Shown: positions 27,541-37,138, numbered from the stretch's first letter. The stretch is 64,000 nt of DNA from Nostoc favosum CHAB5714 (GCF_020829495.1 NZ_JAIVFQ010000025.1:22752-86751); one strand, 5' to 3'. The notes: a model not told the origin generated them from the sequence alone. Translations and numbers: made by a program.

Positions 27541-28776
27541 TTTCTAACCTCCAAGACGAAATTTAGCTATTGGTCTAAATTGAAAAAACAACAATTAGTA
27601 TTATTTGATTCTCTTGTGTTCTGTGAGGAAACCCTAAGCCTCCTGTTAAGAAAAGAGTTTTTTTGATAAAAAGGTATTTTATTTGACAATCACTAATGTG
27701 AATGCTAGATTATTGGGCTAGACGTTTGCCTAACTAAACATTTTTGCTCGCAAAACAGTACCCCTTGAGGTGTCTTTGGTTGCCACAAGATTCGTGTTTT
27801 CAGCAAGAGGTTAAAGAAGAATTTAGAAGCAAAGCGTCTACGGCTTTGCCAAGCAAGGTATTTAAATCAATTTAGTGGGGATGCTTCAGTCTACAGTCGG
27901 TAACCTCCAGCATTAAAAGGCTGGCTTTGGGCAGGCTACAGTCCAGAGACGAGAAAAACTATAAAGCACATCATGATTTTTTGAGATTTTACCAGTCAAT
28001 AAAAATCTCACTTAAACAATATTGCTTGGTTTGCTTAGAAGCTACTAAACTCAATCTTTTTACAGTCATGTTTAGTCTCTTTAAACATATACCCAAAGAG
28101 CTATGTAAGTTTTGTTACACCTCCTCTAGCGGAATTAGTCTGAGTGGTTAAATAGTTTTGCGATAAACATATTTACATAATTAGCTTACACTGATTAACT
28201 TAAAGTTTGAATAGCCTACGCTGATTTTCGTGTAAATTTTCTGAAATATTACATCAGGGACAATTCTTTACAGAAAAAACACAATTCCCACCCCTTTATA
28301 CATTAAATCTTTAAACAGATAGACCACAGAATATGGTGCAAATAACAGCACATAATACTCTTGGTTCGCACATTTTGTCGGGAGTTAGAAACAAAATCTA
28401 CTCAAGGGTAAAAGACTGGTCGCCAAGTTGAGTATAAATAGTCGTTAAGAACCCAAGCAGAGCAAGAATACGCTATAAATACGTAAATGGCTGTAAGCAA
28501 GTCTGGGTATAAATTTGAGGCTTTTCAACGAAGAGGCTCTTGGTTGGGGGCTAAAAGCTTGGGGGAAATGACCCCATTAATAGGCGATCGCTATCTTAGT
28601 CCCCGATAAATTATGATTCCACTTTGTTTATATTAAGGATGTGTCTATTACAAATTATGAATTAGTATAGGACTCGTATTTGATTTCTGAAAAAAATCAG
28701 TACACCCCGAAAAGGCTTCTTCCCCACTCCCCACTCCCTACTCCCCACTCCCTTTCTACACAAATAATTTCAAAAA
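27541..28776. other. 1.2 kb gene-free region upstream of the exporter
   Basis: AT-rich; probably holds the promoter of the minus-strand secretion island. Dispersed repeat pieces near 27830 (AAGCGTCTACGGCTTTGCC) and CCCCACT heptamers at 28720-28752. A short plus-strand reading at 27927-28151 has no ribosome site or familiar sequence. No RNA gene recognised. Confidence 0.5.
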
Positions 28777-29277
28777 TCAAAGCGGACTGCTATATAAGAT
28801 TGTTTTGGCAGTAGCGATCGCCTGATCCACGCTCTCCACAATATAAACATTTTCTGGCGATAGTTTTTTGAAGAAAACCTTACTTTCTTCATCGTTAGTC
28901 AACAAAATTACTTGCTTACTTCCTTTCAAAGCTAAGGCAATTTCTGAAGCAGTTCCTGCACCCATACCGCAGGCAATTACCACATCACTAGTGAGAACAT
29001 TAATATTATTTCTAGCATTCCCCATGTCTGTGAAAATAGCAATATCCACTGAAGAGGAAATACTGTCTTGATTCTCGCTGGGAAGAATACCAACAGTTAA
29101 ACCCTCAGCAGATTTTGCACCTTTACTTACTGTATCCATTACACCTACATTTCTACCGCCTGTGAGTAAAATCCATCCTTGTTTGGCAATAAGTTGACCT
29201 AGCGTATAAGCATTTTGCAAATCATTTGTTGTCGCATTTTTTCCAGGCCCCATTACCCCAACAATAATTTTTCTCAT
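28777..29277 (-). CDS. SLOG-family protein (TIGR00725-like)
   Basis: 166 residues of a Rossmann-like nucleotide-binding fold related to LOG/lysine-decarboxylase-like proteins. Motifs: VGVMGPGKNA at the N-terminus, LIAKQGWILLTGGRNVGVMD and the phosphate-binding GMGAGTASEIALALK. Relatives bind nucleotides or nucleoside monophosphates; the PGGxGTxxE of true LOG enzymes is replaced by GMGAGTASE, so cytokinin-type hydrolysis is not implied. Start ATG at 29277, monocistronic. Exact role unknown. Confidence 0.75.
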   Translation of the reverse strand: MRKIIVGVMGPGKNATTNDLQNAYTLGQLIAKQGWILLTGGRNVGVMDTVSKGAKSAEGLTVGILPSENQDSISSSVDIAIFTDMGNARNNINVLTSDVVIACGMGAGTASEIALALKGSKQVILLTNDEESKVFFKKLSPENVYIVESVDQAIATAKTILYSSPL

Positions 29278-29423
29278 AGAATTTCAATTTCTAGCAGCGT
29301 TTTATAAGTAGTTGGTCTTACTGGAGCAATTACTACATGGGCATAGCTATTATTACTAGATAATTGTAAAAATTGATCAAATTATAAAATAAATAAATCA
29401 ACTATTCTCAGAAAACATAAATT

Positions 29424-29547
29424 ATATCAAGTTCGGATAATTACCCATAATAAAATAACCCCTCCCCGCCTGCGGGGAGGGGAGACAAAGCACAGCTTTG
29501 GCGGGGTGGGGTTCTTCGGGTTTAATAAGTAATCAAGCGGACATAAA
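29424..29547. mobile_element. Palindromic MITE (IS630-type ends)
   Basis: Runs from ATATCAAGTTCGGATAATTA to TTTAATAAGTAATCAAGCGG plus ACAT, with core CCCCTCCCCGCCTGCGGGG. Same family as 11349-11644. Confidence 0.8.
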
Positions 29548-29920
29548 TTAGCTTATCTTCGACTGAATCTGCCTCTAACTCCCGAATTAGAATGATTATT
29601 ACTACACAGGTGAATATTTAATTTTCTGAAAGTCTTATGTAGTTAGGGTCTTGGCGTTTGCCTGATACTGGCTTTTAAATTTTATAATGCCAATTTTAAA
29701 ATTATTCGTTTTTTGCATAAAACACAAAATTTGAGGTGAATAATATTCTAAGCTTGTCTGGGATTTGTTGAAGTTTATACTATGGACTATTCCTGCTGTT
29801 ACGAGCGCTTGGGGATTGTCTGTATAAACTGTGTCAACTTTTATAAGTGATTTCAATTCTCTGGAATCATATTTAGTCACACTGAAGTTAGAACTCAACG
29901 TTAGTTAACAAAGGATTGAT

Positions 29921-30427
29921 ATGCGCTTACCTATTGCTATTGGTGCAATTTTAGTAGCATCTTTCAGTTTTAATGCTCCAGTAATGTCTGTGCCTCCTAC
30001 GCATGGAGCAAAAGCAGAGATTACTAACTCGAACTTAACACAGCTAAAAATTAATCGCCAATTGTGGAATCGACAAAAAATTAACAATTATCGCTACAGA
30101 GTTAGCAATAGTTGCTTTTGTCTTCCCGATTTTAGAGGCCCATTAATCATTGAAGTACGTAACGGCATCACAAAATCTATCACGAATGCTCAAACTGGTA
30201 AGCGAGTAAATTCAGAGCTATTACAACAATATAGTACAATTCCTAAGCTCTTTAATTTGATTCGGAATACGATCAACGGTGGAGAATCCGAACTAACTGT
30301 GGTGTACAACTCACAACTTGGTTATCCAACCCAAATTAATATCGGTAATCTAGCTGCCGATGCTGGAGTATTTACTACAATTAGCAATTTTGAAGTGCTT
30401 CATCATGGTTCATATATAAAGCGATGA
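29921..30427 (+). CDS. DUF6174-like secreted protein
   Basis: 168 residues with a signal peptide (MRLPIAIGAILVASFSFNAP, cleavage likely near VMS). The mature domain has the DUF6174 pattern: QLWNRQKINNYRYRVSNSCF with the paired Cys of SCFCLPDFRGP, IIEVRNGITKSI and GYPTQINIG. Function of the family is unknown; location is periplasmic or outer surface. Start ATG at 29921, after AAAGGATTGAT, gives a good ribosome site. A stem-loop follows at 30465. Confidence 0.7.
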   Translation: MRLPIAIGAILVASFSFNAPVMSVPPTHGAKAEITNSNLTQLKINRQLWNRQKINNYRYRVSNSCFCLPDFRGPLIIEVRNGITKSITNAQTGKRVNSELLQQYSTIPKLFNLIRNTINGGESELTVVYNSQLGYPTQINIGNLAADAGVFTTISNFEVLHHGSYIKR

Positions 30428-30464
30428 GGCTGTTTTTGACAATCGGATAAATCCCTACTAAAAA

Positions 30465-30497
30465 AACCTCCCTGTGCTTTTAAGCCAGGGAGAGGTT
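30465..30497. terminator. Bidirectional stem-loop terminator
   Basis: AACCTCCCTG pairs with CCAGGGAGAGGTT around a ~10-base loop. A T-run (GGTTTTTTT) follows on the minus strand, so it best serves minus-strand transcription, but it also ends the DUF6174 gene. Confidence 0.6.
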
Positions 30498-30590
30498 AAT
30501 GCTACAAAAATAAATAAATAACCGTGATTTATGATTGCCAAGATGTGGTGCATATTATGTTAATCACCTTTAGCGCGGAGTAGATTAAAT

Positions 30591-30629
30591 AATTCGTAAT
30601 TCGTAATTCGTAATTCGTAATTCGTAATT
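30591..30629. repeat. ATTCGTA heptamer repeats
   Basis: Five to six units of AATTCGT in tandem at the 3' edge of the aminotransferase fragment. Confidence 0.85.
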
Positions 30630-30631
30630 AA

Positions 30632-30811
30632 CTTCCGCTCAATAATTGCTTGATAATGCTTACCTGTAACTACCATATAGCCCACTCGTAAACCAGGCAT
30701 TAAAGTTTTAGAAAAGGTGCTTAAATAAGTCACCAAATTATTTTTATCTAAAGCTTTAATTGGCGCTGGCACAGCATCGAAATTTATTCCTTCATAAGCA
30801 TTATCTTCCAA
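30632..30811 (-). pseudogene. Internal fragment of a PLP-dependent MocR/aminotransferase gene
   Basis: About 60 residues of a fold-type I aminotransferase as found in MocR-type regulators: MEDNAYEGINFD then the PLP-lysine segment YLSTFSKTLMPGLRVGYMVV. Both ends are lost: the 3' side runs into ATTCGTA heptamers at 30591-30629, and the 5' side into another repeat before hydantoinase B. Confidence 0.75.
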
Positions 30812-30814
30812 GAA

Positions 30815-32416
30815 TTACGAATTACGCAAATAGGAGACTTTACCAAATCCGCCTCCGCCAGGAGTTTCTATCACAAAAACATCCCCAGGTTTCATCTCTA
30901 CTGTTGCTGTGCTGTCTAAATTCTCTTCAATTCCATTGTGACGTTGTATCCAGTTGCGTCCGACAATTCCGGCTTCCCCACCATTTAATCCAAAGGGAGG
31001 GACAACCCGATGGCTAGAGAGAATATTAGCTGTCATGGGTTCTAGAAAACGGATGCGGCGGACAACTCCATTACCACCGGAATATTGCCCTTTACCACCG
31101 CTATCGGGACGAAGACTAAAGCTTTCTAAAAGTACAGGATAACGGGTTTCTAAAACTTCTGGATCGGTCAAGCGGGAGTTAGTCATGTGGGAATGAACAC
31201 CATCAGTTCCATCAAAATCAATTCCTGCCCCAGAGCCGCCGCAGATAGTTTCATAATATTGATATTGCTCATTACCAAAAGTAAAATTATTCATCGTTCC
31301 TTGAGAAGCAGCCATGACACCTAAAGCGCCATATAAAGCATCGACAATGGTTTGAGAAGTTTCGACATTACCCGCTACTACTGCTGCTGGATAAGTTGGA
31401 TTCAGCATACAGCCAACCGGGATAATAATTTCTAGAGGCTTAAGACACCCAGCATTAAGTGGAATATTATCATCAACCAAAGTCCGAAAGACATATAAAA
31501 CTGCTGCTTGAGTTACAGCTTTGGGAGCATTAAAATTACTATTTAGTTGCTCAGAAGTCCCAGTAAAATCAATGGTAGCACTACGAGTTTCTGGGTAAAT
31601 CGTTACTTTAACTTGAATTCGTGCCCCATTATCCATTTCATAAACAAATGATCCATCCTTGAGAAGATTGATAGCCTTTCTCACCGACTCCTCAGCATTA
31701 GCTTGCACAAACTTCATGTAAGCTTGAACAGTATCAACCCCGTATTGTAAAACCATTTTATGAAGTTCTTGTACTCCCCGTTCATTTGCGGCAATTTGTG
31801 CTTTAAAATCAGCGATATTTTGGTCAGGGTTACGAGCAGGATAAGTATGATTTGAAAGGTGTTGTCTTACTGCGGGTTCTCGGAAATTGCGCTCTTCAAC
31901 CAAGAGAAAATTATCAAAAATAATTCCTTCCTCTTCTACTGTGGTACTGTGGGGAGGCATTGAACCAGGAGTAATTCCACCGATATCTGCTTGGTGTCCA
32001 CGAGAAGCAACAAAAAAGAGGGGAGTGGGGAATGGGGAATAGGGAGTAGGGAATAGAGTATTTTCACGACTCTCTAGAAAAACAGGGGTAATTGCAGTTA
32101 CGTCAGGAAGATGTGTTCCCCCATTATAAGGATTATTAGATAGATATACATTCCCTGGTTTTAGGGTGTCGTGTTTTTCGTTAATTAAACTGCGGACACT
32201 TTCACTCATTGAGCCTAAATGTACAGGAATATGGGGGGCATTAGCAACTAATAATCCAGAAAAGTCAAAAATAGCGCAGGAGAAATCTAGCCTTTCTTTG
32301 ATATTTACAGATGCTGCCGTATTTTGGAGAACAATTCCCATTTGTTCGGCGATAAATTGATAGAGATTTTTGAATATTTCTAAGCGGACGGGATCTGGTT
32401 GCGTTGTTGTGTACAT
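30815..32416 (-). CDS. Hydantoinase B / oxoprolinase subunit
   Basis: The 533-residue HyuB-type subunit: FKNLYQFIAEQMGIVLQNTA at the N-terminus, HIPVHLGSMSESVRSLI, PGNVYLSNNPYNGGTHLPDV and the C-terminal SGGNGVVRRIRFLEP ... TPGGGGFGK. It acts with HyuA in ATP-dependent opening of hydantoin or 5-oxoproline rings. The ATG at 32416 is preferred to the codon at 32449 because GGAG precedes it and the family starts there. A small insert, LFPTPYSPFPTPLF (bases ~32020-32065), is translated repeat DNA. HyuA lies upstream on the same strand. In some cyanobacteria the two are one ~1250-residue protein. Confidence 0.85.
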   Translation of the reverse strand: MYTTTQPDPVRLEIFKNLYQFIAEQMGIVLQNTAASVNIKERLDFSCAIFDFSGLLVANAPHIPVHLGSMSESVRSLINEKHDTLKPGNVYLSNNPYNGGTHLPDVTAITPVFLESRENTLFPTPYSPFPTPLFFVASRGHQADIGGITPGSMPPHSTTVEEEGIIFDNFLLVEERNFREPAVRQHLSNHTYPARNPDQNIADFKAQIAANERGVQELHKMVLQYGVDTVQAYMKFVQANAEESVRKAINLLKDGSFVYEMDNGARIQVKVTIYPETRSATIDFTGTSEQLNSNFNAPKAVTQAAVLYVFRTLVDDNIPLNAGCLKPLEIIIPVGCMLNPTYPAAVVAGNVETSQTIVDALYGALGVMAASQGTMNNFTFGNEQYQYYETICGGSGAGIDFDGTDGVHSHMTNSRLTDPEVLETRYPVLLESFSLRPDSGGKGQYSGGNGVVRRIRFLEPMTANILSSHRVVPPFGLNGGEAGIVGRNWIQRHNGIEENLDSTATVEMKPGDVFVIETPGGGGFGKVSYLRNS

Positions 32417-32599
32417 TTTTAACTCCTTTTTAGAAAAAAACACAAACATTAATACTTATAAAGTAAGATACTCATCCTTCAAATCACTAATAACTCGACA
32501 AAGCTGGCGTATTTCGGAAGGAAGAGAAGAAAACTTTAACATTGAAAACCTCCTAATAATTTTCAGACAGTTCAGTTAGTAGTTTTGGCTAATGAAATT

Positions 32600-32730
32600 T
32601 AAATAATTCGTAATTCGTAATGACGCTCGTTCCGACGCTCGATGACGACGCTCGTTCCGACGCTCGTTCCTCGCTAACGCTGCGCTATCGCTAACGCTGC
32701 GCTATCGCTTTGCGCGTCGCTAACGTAATT
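32600..32730. repeat. GACGCTCGTTCC / GCTATCGCTAACG repeat block between hyuA and hyuB
   Basis: Direct repeats of GACGCTCGTTCCGACGCTCG followed by TCGCTAACGCTGCGCTATCG twice, bordered by ATTCGTA units on both sides. It accounts for a large part of the 416-base gap between the two subunit genes. Confidence 0.8.
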
Positions 32731-32832
32731 CGTAAATTTTGTTTTGTAATGGGGATTTAACCCCAACACGAAACTTGCTTTTTTATTGAACCTGGGGACT
32801 TAAACCCACGGAACTAGTTAAATTTAAAAGCT

Positions 32833-34926
32833 CTATACAAGACGTTGCAAAATTAAATGATTACGTTCAGTTAATCTTGCTTTCCAGTTAGGTTCTACTA
32901 CAATTGTGCTAATTTTTTCTACGACGATCGCAGGCCCATTAATACTATCTTCTGGTTGTAAATCTTCTCGTCGATAAACAGGCGTATTCTGCCATCTATC
33001 AGCAGTAAACATCCTTACTATCTCAACGGCTTCGGTGGCTCCAATTATAGAACGTGTACGAGTAATTAAGGGTTCTTCGGGAGTCTCCATTTTCTGAATT
33101 ACTTCTACTGAGACGGATTCAACAATTAAAGTTTTATCTAATTGAATGAAACCATAGCGGGATTTATGTTCATCCTCAAATTCTTGCCGCATCAATACCA
33201 CATTATCGGCAAACTTAACGGTTAAAGTAGAGTTAGTCCCTTCATATTTTAAGTAAACTTTTTGGACTATTTCTGTTTGAGCATTAGCTTCATTTATTTC
33301 ACTTCTAGCTTGAGTTTCTAAATATTCCATTAACTGCTGTAATTGAGGGATTAATGCTTGGGTTAAAGGCTGTTCTACTCCTCCTTCTCTTATTGCACTG
33401 ACATCAGCTAATCCCATTCCATAAGCAGAGAGAACACCAGCATAAGGGTGGAGAAATATCTTTTTCATTCCCAAGGTATCGGCAATTAAACAAGCAACTT
33501 GTCCGCCTGCGCCGCCAAAACAACAAAGCACATATTGGCTGACATCATAACCCCGTTGCAGACTGATTTTTTTAATTGCGTTCGCCATATTTTCCACTGC
33601 GATCGCAATAAATCCAGCCGCTACTTGTTCAGGAGTACAATGAGTCAATGTAGCGGTTTGAATATCTTGGGCTAATTGTGTAAATTGCTCAATTACAGTA
33701 TCTTTATCTAAAGGTAAATTGCCATCAATTCCAAAAACCGAAGGAAAATATTGCGGGTGGATTTTGCCTAACATCACATTAGCATCAGTAACCGCTAATG
33801 GCCCCCCACGTCGATAACAAGCAGGCCCAGGATTTGAACCAGCAGATTTAGGGCCGACACGATAACTAGAACCATCAAAAAAGAGAATTGAACCGCCTCC
33901 AGCCGCAATGGTATTAATTGCTAATACGGGAACTCGCATCCGCGCTCCAGCAATTTCCGAATCTAGTTGTCGTTCATACTCTCCTTTAAAGTGGGCGACA
34001 TCTGTACTTGTCCCTCCCATATCAAAGGTAATAACTAACTCAAAACCTGCTCTTTTACTAGTTTGGACTGCACCGACAATACCCCCAGCCGGGCCACTTA
34101 AAATACTATCTTTGCCTTGAAATTGTTGGGCTGCGACTAAACCGCCGTCAGATTTCATAAACATTAATTTGACTCCAGGTAACTGACTCGCTATTTGGTT
34201 GACATAGCGACGTAGAATAGGAGTTAGATAAGCATCTACTACTGTTGTATCTCCTCGGCTGACTAATTTCATTAACGGACTAACTTGATGAGATACAGAT
34301 ATTTGTGTAAAGCCGATTTTTTGGGCGATTTGGGCGATTTGTTGTTCGTGTTCAGGATAGCGATCGCTGTGCATAAAAATAATAGCACAACTCCGAATTC
34401 CTGTGTTATAAACTGCTTGTAAGTCATTTTTGACTTGTTGAATATTTACAGGAATTAATTCATTGCCATGAGCATCATAACGTTCATCAATTTCAATCAC
34501 CTGTTCATAAAGCATGGTTGGTAAAACGATATGACGAGCAAAGATGTTAGGACGATTTTGGTAGCCAATTCGTAGCGCATCTTTAAACCCCTTGGTTATG
34601 AGAAGAACAACTCTGTCGCCTTTCCTTTCTAACAGCGCATTTGTTGCTACTGTTGTCCCCATTTTTACTACTTCCATCGCTTCAGTAGGAATGGGTTCGT
34701 TGCTGGAAATACCCATGATATCCTGAATTCCTTGGATAGCTGCATCTTGATATTGTTCGGGATTTTCTGAAAGTAGTTTGTAGACTATAATCCATTGCCC
34801 TTTAGGTAGAGGAACAATTAAAAAACGTTCAGGATGTTTTGATAGTCCGTCTATAATTGCTTGATTATTAGTAAGGGCAACAATATCTGTGAATGTACCA
34901 CCGCGATCAGCAAAAACTTTCAACAT
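32833..34926 (-). CDS. Hydantoinase A / oxoprolinase subunit
   Basis: 697 residues with the ASKHA ATPase fold of HyuA: FADRGGTFTDIVAL (phosphate 1), EVVKMGTTVATNALLERKGD, LSGPAGGIVGAVQTSKRAGF, ITFDMGGTSTDVA (phosphate 2) and CFGGAGGQVACLIADTLGM. All motifs look intact. It provides ATP-dependent activation for ring opening with HyuB, encoded 416 bases downstream. ATG at 34926. Sequence alone does not decide between hydantoin and 5-oxoproline as substrate. Confidence 0.87.
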   Translation of the reverse strand: MLKVFADRGGTFTDIVALTNNQAIIDGLSKHPERFLIVPLPKGQWIIVYKLLSENPEQYQDAAIQGIQDIMGISSNEPIPTEAMEVVKMGTTVATNALLERKGDRVVLLITKGFKDALRIGYQNRPNIFARHIVLPTMLYEQVIEIDERYDAHGNELIPVNIQQVKNDLQAVYNTGIRSCAIIFMHSDRYPEHEQQIAQIAQKIGFTQISVSHQVSPLMKLVSRGDTTVVDAYLTPILRRYVNQIASQLPGVKLMFMKSDGGLVAAQQFQGKDSILSGPAGGIVGAVQTSKRAGFELVITFDMGGTSTDVAHFKGEYERQLDSEIAGARMRVPVLAINTIAAGGGSILFFDGSSYRVGPKSAGSNPGPACYRRGGPLAVTDANVMLGKIHPQYFPSVFGIDGNLPLDKDTVIEQFTQLAQDIQTATLTHCTPEQVAAGFIAIAVENMANAIKKISLQRGYDVSQYVLCCFGGAGGQVACLIADTLGMKKIFLHPYAGVLSAYGMGLADVSAIREGGVEQPLTQALIPQLQQLMEYLETQARSEINEANAQTEIVQKVYLKYEGTNSTLTVKFADNVVLMRQEFEDEHKSRYGFIQLDKTLIVESVSVEVIQKMETPEEPLITRTRSIIGATEAVEIVRMFTADRWQNTPVYRREDLQPEDSINGPAIVVEKISTIVVEPNWKARLTERNHLILQRLV

Positions 34927-35045
34927 TGCTCTATTTCCTTAATGCTGTAAGATATTGTTGAAATCGTTATTTATCTCAAAGAATTACAAGTATTCAACAT
35001 TAAATATAGACTTTGTTGAGTCACACTTTACTCAACTTATAAACT

Positions 35046-35450
35046 TTATTTTCTGGGACTTTTGCCTCGTTCTAATGCTCTTGATGCTGGTGGCGGAGGT
35101 TCGGGCGGCTTTTGAAGGATTTCAATAATTCCAGTAATGACTTCGTTGACTTTTTGATCCTTCAGTTTTCCAATAAATCGAATAACATTAGTTTTATCAA
35201 CCGTGGCAATAATATTAGGGCGAATGTAGCAAGGACTTAAACTTATTTTACCAACTCGGAAGTCTTGGTCTTCTAACTTAATTTCATAGTCTCTGCCTGG
35301 TTTGCTGGTGATAGGACAGACCATAATATTGTTACTATCTGATTCTGCAATTACCAACGCAGGTCGTCTTTTAGTAGCTGATGCATCAGAAAAGGGGAAA
35401 GGTATTGAGATGACATCACCTTTTGCAAGGTTTTCTAGAGATGCTTCCAA
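35046..35450 (-). CDS. MazF/PemK-family toxin
   Basis: 134 residues. MazF motifs: KGDVISIPFPFSDASATKRR then PALVIAES, VCPITSKPGRDYEIKL and PCYIRPNIIATVDKTNVIRF. An mRNA endonuclease toxin by family. A Pro-rich basic tail (PPEPPPPASRALERGKS) is an unusual addition. It overlaps the antitoxin gene by 16 bases, giving coupled translation. Confidence 0.85.
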   Translation of the reverse strand: MEASLENLAKGDVISIPFPFSDASATKRRPALVIAESDSNNIMVCPITSKPGRDYEIKLEDQDFRVGKISLSPCYIRPNIIATVDKTNVIRFIGKLKDQKVNEVITGIIEILQKPPEPPPPASRALERGKSPRK

Positions 35451-35716
35451 GCTTCATCTTCCTCTGGATCAAGCCAAATTTTGTTCAGCGATGACTCACT
35501 TAATTCCTGAAAATCTTTCACTAATCTTTGAGAATAATCTGCATTTATATCTGGCAAATTCTTAACTATTTCAAGTGGTAGTCCGGTTAGCTTTACTACC
35601 AAAGCTGAATCAATACCTTCGTTCAGCATATTGAGCGCAACTTGGGTTAATCCCTGCTGCAAACCTTGCTCCCATGCTTCGCGTAAGTTTTGAGATTGAA
35701 TTGCAAAGTCATGCAT
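35435..35716 (-). CDS. Antitoxin-like protein with a chimeric N-terminus
   Basis: 93 residues. The N-terminal half (LREAWEQGLQQGLTQVALNM then LNEGIDSALVVKLTGLPLEI) resembles the C-terminal end of Rpn/PD-(D/E)XK-transposase proteins. The C-terminal half (DFQELSESSLNKIWLDPEED) is a common cyanobacterial antitoxin tail. It overlaps the MazF start by 16 bases, so it is positioned as the antitoxin. DNA binding is not evident; neutralisation by the acidic tail is inferred. Confidence 0.7.
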   Translation of the reverse strand: MHDFAIQSQNLREAWEQGLQQGLTQVALNMLNEGIDSALVVKLTGLPLEIVKNLPDINADYSQRLVKDFQELSESSLNKIWLDPEEDEAWKHL

Positions 35717-35807
35717 GATTTTCAGTTCGTAGTACCTACTTTAATAATACCTCGAATATTAAATTTTCTATTTTCGCTATTGTACATTCCATTTATAAAC
35801 CGCTATC

Positions 35808-35963
35808 TTAGATAATTCGCTGGTTTAGCGGAATTACAATTACAAATTCTGTACCTTGTCCAGGAGCAGAAATACATTGTAATGTTCCCTGATGTTTTTG
35901 AGTGATAATCTGGTAACTAATAGATAAACCTAACCCAGTACCTTTATCAACTGGTTTAGTAGT
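35808..35963 (-). pseudogene. 3' fragment of a histidine kinase gene
   Basis: An open stretch reads PVDKGTGLGLSISYQIITQK then HQGTLQCISAPGQGTEFVIV and ends IPLNQRII before a TAA stop at 35808. This is the G2 box and last strands of a HATPase domain. The rest of the gene is missing: homology stops at ~35963, next to an MITE end (TTTTTTTGGAAGTCCCT, to 36014). Confidence 0.8.
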
Positions 35964-36056
35964 CCCCTACAAATGTACAAATAATTTGGGATAATTTATT
36001 TTTTTGGAAGTCCCTTATATTTAAAAGTTATTTTTAAAGTAGTGAACATAAAAAGC

Positions 36057-36692
36057 ATGAGTGGCAAATTAATTGTATTTGAAGGGGTGGAAGGCTGTGG
36101 TAAAACCAGCCAAATGCAGCTTTGTTCTGAGTGGTTGAAAAGTCTGGGTATTTCTGTGGTTGTTACTCGTGAACCAGGTGGAACAGAGTTAGGCTTACAT
36201 CTTCGCCGCTTGCTATTAGAGAAGACGGAGGATAAACCAGTTGCACAAGTGACAGAACTCTTGTTGTATGCTGCTGACAGATCGCAACACGTTGAACAAG
36301 AACTCAAACCGCAACTGCAAGCAGGGAAATATATTTTATGCGATCGCTACACTGAGTCTACCATTGCCTACCAAGGATATGGTCGTGGTCTTAACATGAG
36401 TTTAATCAATCAGCTTAATCATATTGCCACTGCTGGTTTAGAGAGTGACTTAACTATTTGGCTAGATGTCGATGTCGAAGTAGGACTAGCCCGAAAACGA
36501 GGAGATGGAATAGGGTTAGACCGCATTGAACAAGAAACAATCGCTTTTCATCGGCGCGTTCAGCAAGGATACGCAGAGTTAGCAGCATCCTATCCCTCAA
36601 GAATTGTGCGGGTAGATGGCAGCTTGAGTAAAGAAGCTGTACAACAAGTAATTCAAGGAATTTTGCGCGTACACCTGAAGGGGTTGCTATAG
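36057..36692 (+). CDS. tmk: Thymidylate kinase
   Basis: Phosphorylates dTMP to dTDP with ATP, in the cytoplasm. From the ATG at 36057 the product is 211 residues, normal for the family; an in-frame GTG at 36042 is an alternative. Motifs: P-loop FEGVEGCGKTSQMQ, DR-type REPGGTELGLHLRRLL, LLYAADRSQHVEQ, LCDRYTESTIAYQGYGRGL and the lid region ARKRGDGIGLDRIEQE. All functional residues appear intact. Upstream lies an MITE end and a kinase fragment, so its promoter may be recent. Confidence 0.93.
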   Translation: MSGKLIVFEGVEGCGKTSQMQLCSEWLKSLGISVVVTREPGGTELGLHLRRLLLEKTEDKPVAQVTELLLYAADRSQHVEQELKPQLQAGKYILCDRYTESTIAYQGYGRGLNMSLINQLNHIATAGLESDLTIWLDVDVEVGLARKRGDGIGLDRIEQETIAFHRRVQQGYAELAASYPSRIVRVDGSLSKEAVQQVIQGILRVHLKGLL

Positions 36693-36772
36693 ACATCGCC
36701 TCAAATTTTGAAGGCAAAATTTTTTGAACTTTCTACTTAACTGTCTTAACTGTCCTTGCATCCTTATCGTCT

Positions 36773-37138
36773 TTACCCCAATGTCAACACTCCTGCTGGA
36801 AAATCTGCTACTAATCGTTTTGTCTGTAACCAACGCACACCCAAAAGAATATCTTGCAGTTCATCTCCACCCAACGCTGAAATCATAAACTCTTCTTCAT
36901 CTAAAAGTACAGTTCCTTGATACAGGTTAAACTGTGCTTCTCCCTGCGCCGTCCGCATATCTTCTCTCTGACTTTCCCGTAACCATCCCAGGCTCAAAGC
37001 ATCTTGGTTATCAATTGCTAGAGTCCCAGTAAATCCTGTATCTAGTAGCGCCTGTACTGGGATAATATCACCATCAGCAGCTATCAAACCAATTTCAAAA
37101 ATTAACTCGCCTTTACTGTTAAACTCTCCGAAAATCAT
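36773..37138 (-). CDS. Retropepsin-like aspartic protease
   Basis: 121 residues with the single-domain aspartic protease motif ALLDTGFTGTLAI (DTG active site, flanked by hydrophobic residues as in clan AA) and a later hydrophobic-Gly segment DILLGVRWLQ. It would act as a homodimer. Its start overlaps the stop of the preceding gene (ATGA), so the two form a coupled pair. The substrate is unknown. Confidence 0.7.
   Translation of the reverse strand: MIFGEFNSKGELIFEIGLIAADGDIIPVQALLDTGFTGTLAIDNQDALSLGWLRESQREDMRTAQGEAQFNLYQGTVLLDEEEFMISALGGDELQDILLGVRWLQTKRLVADFPAGVLTLG

Noticed and set aside
29635..29898. 87-codon minus-strand reading next to the DUF6174 gene
   Set aside because: Only 22 bases separate the divergent starts, leaving no room for promoters, and no familiar sequence is seen.
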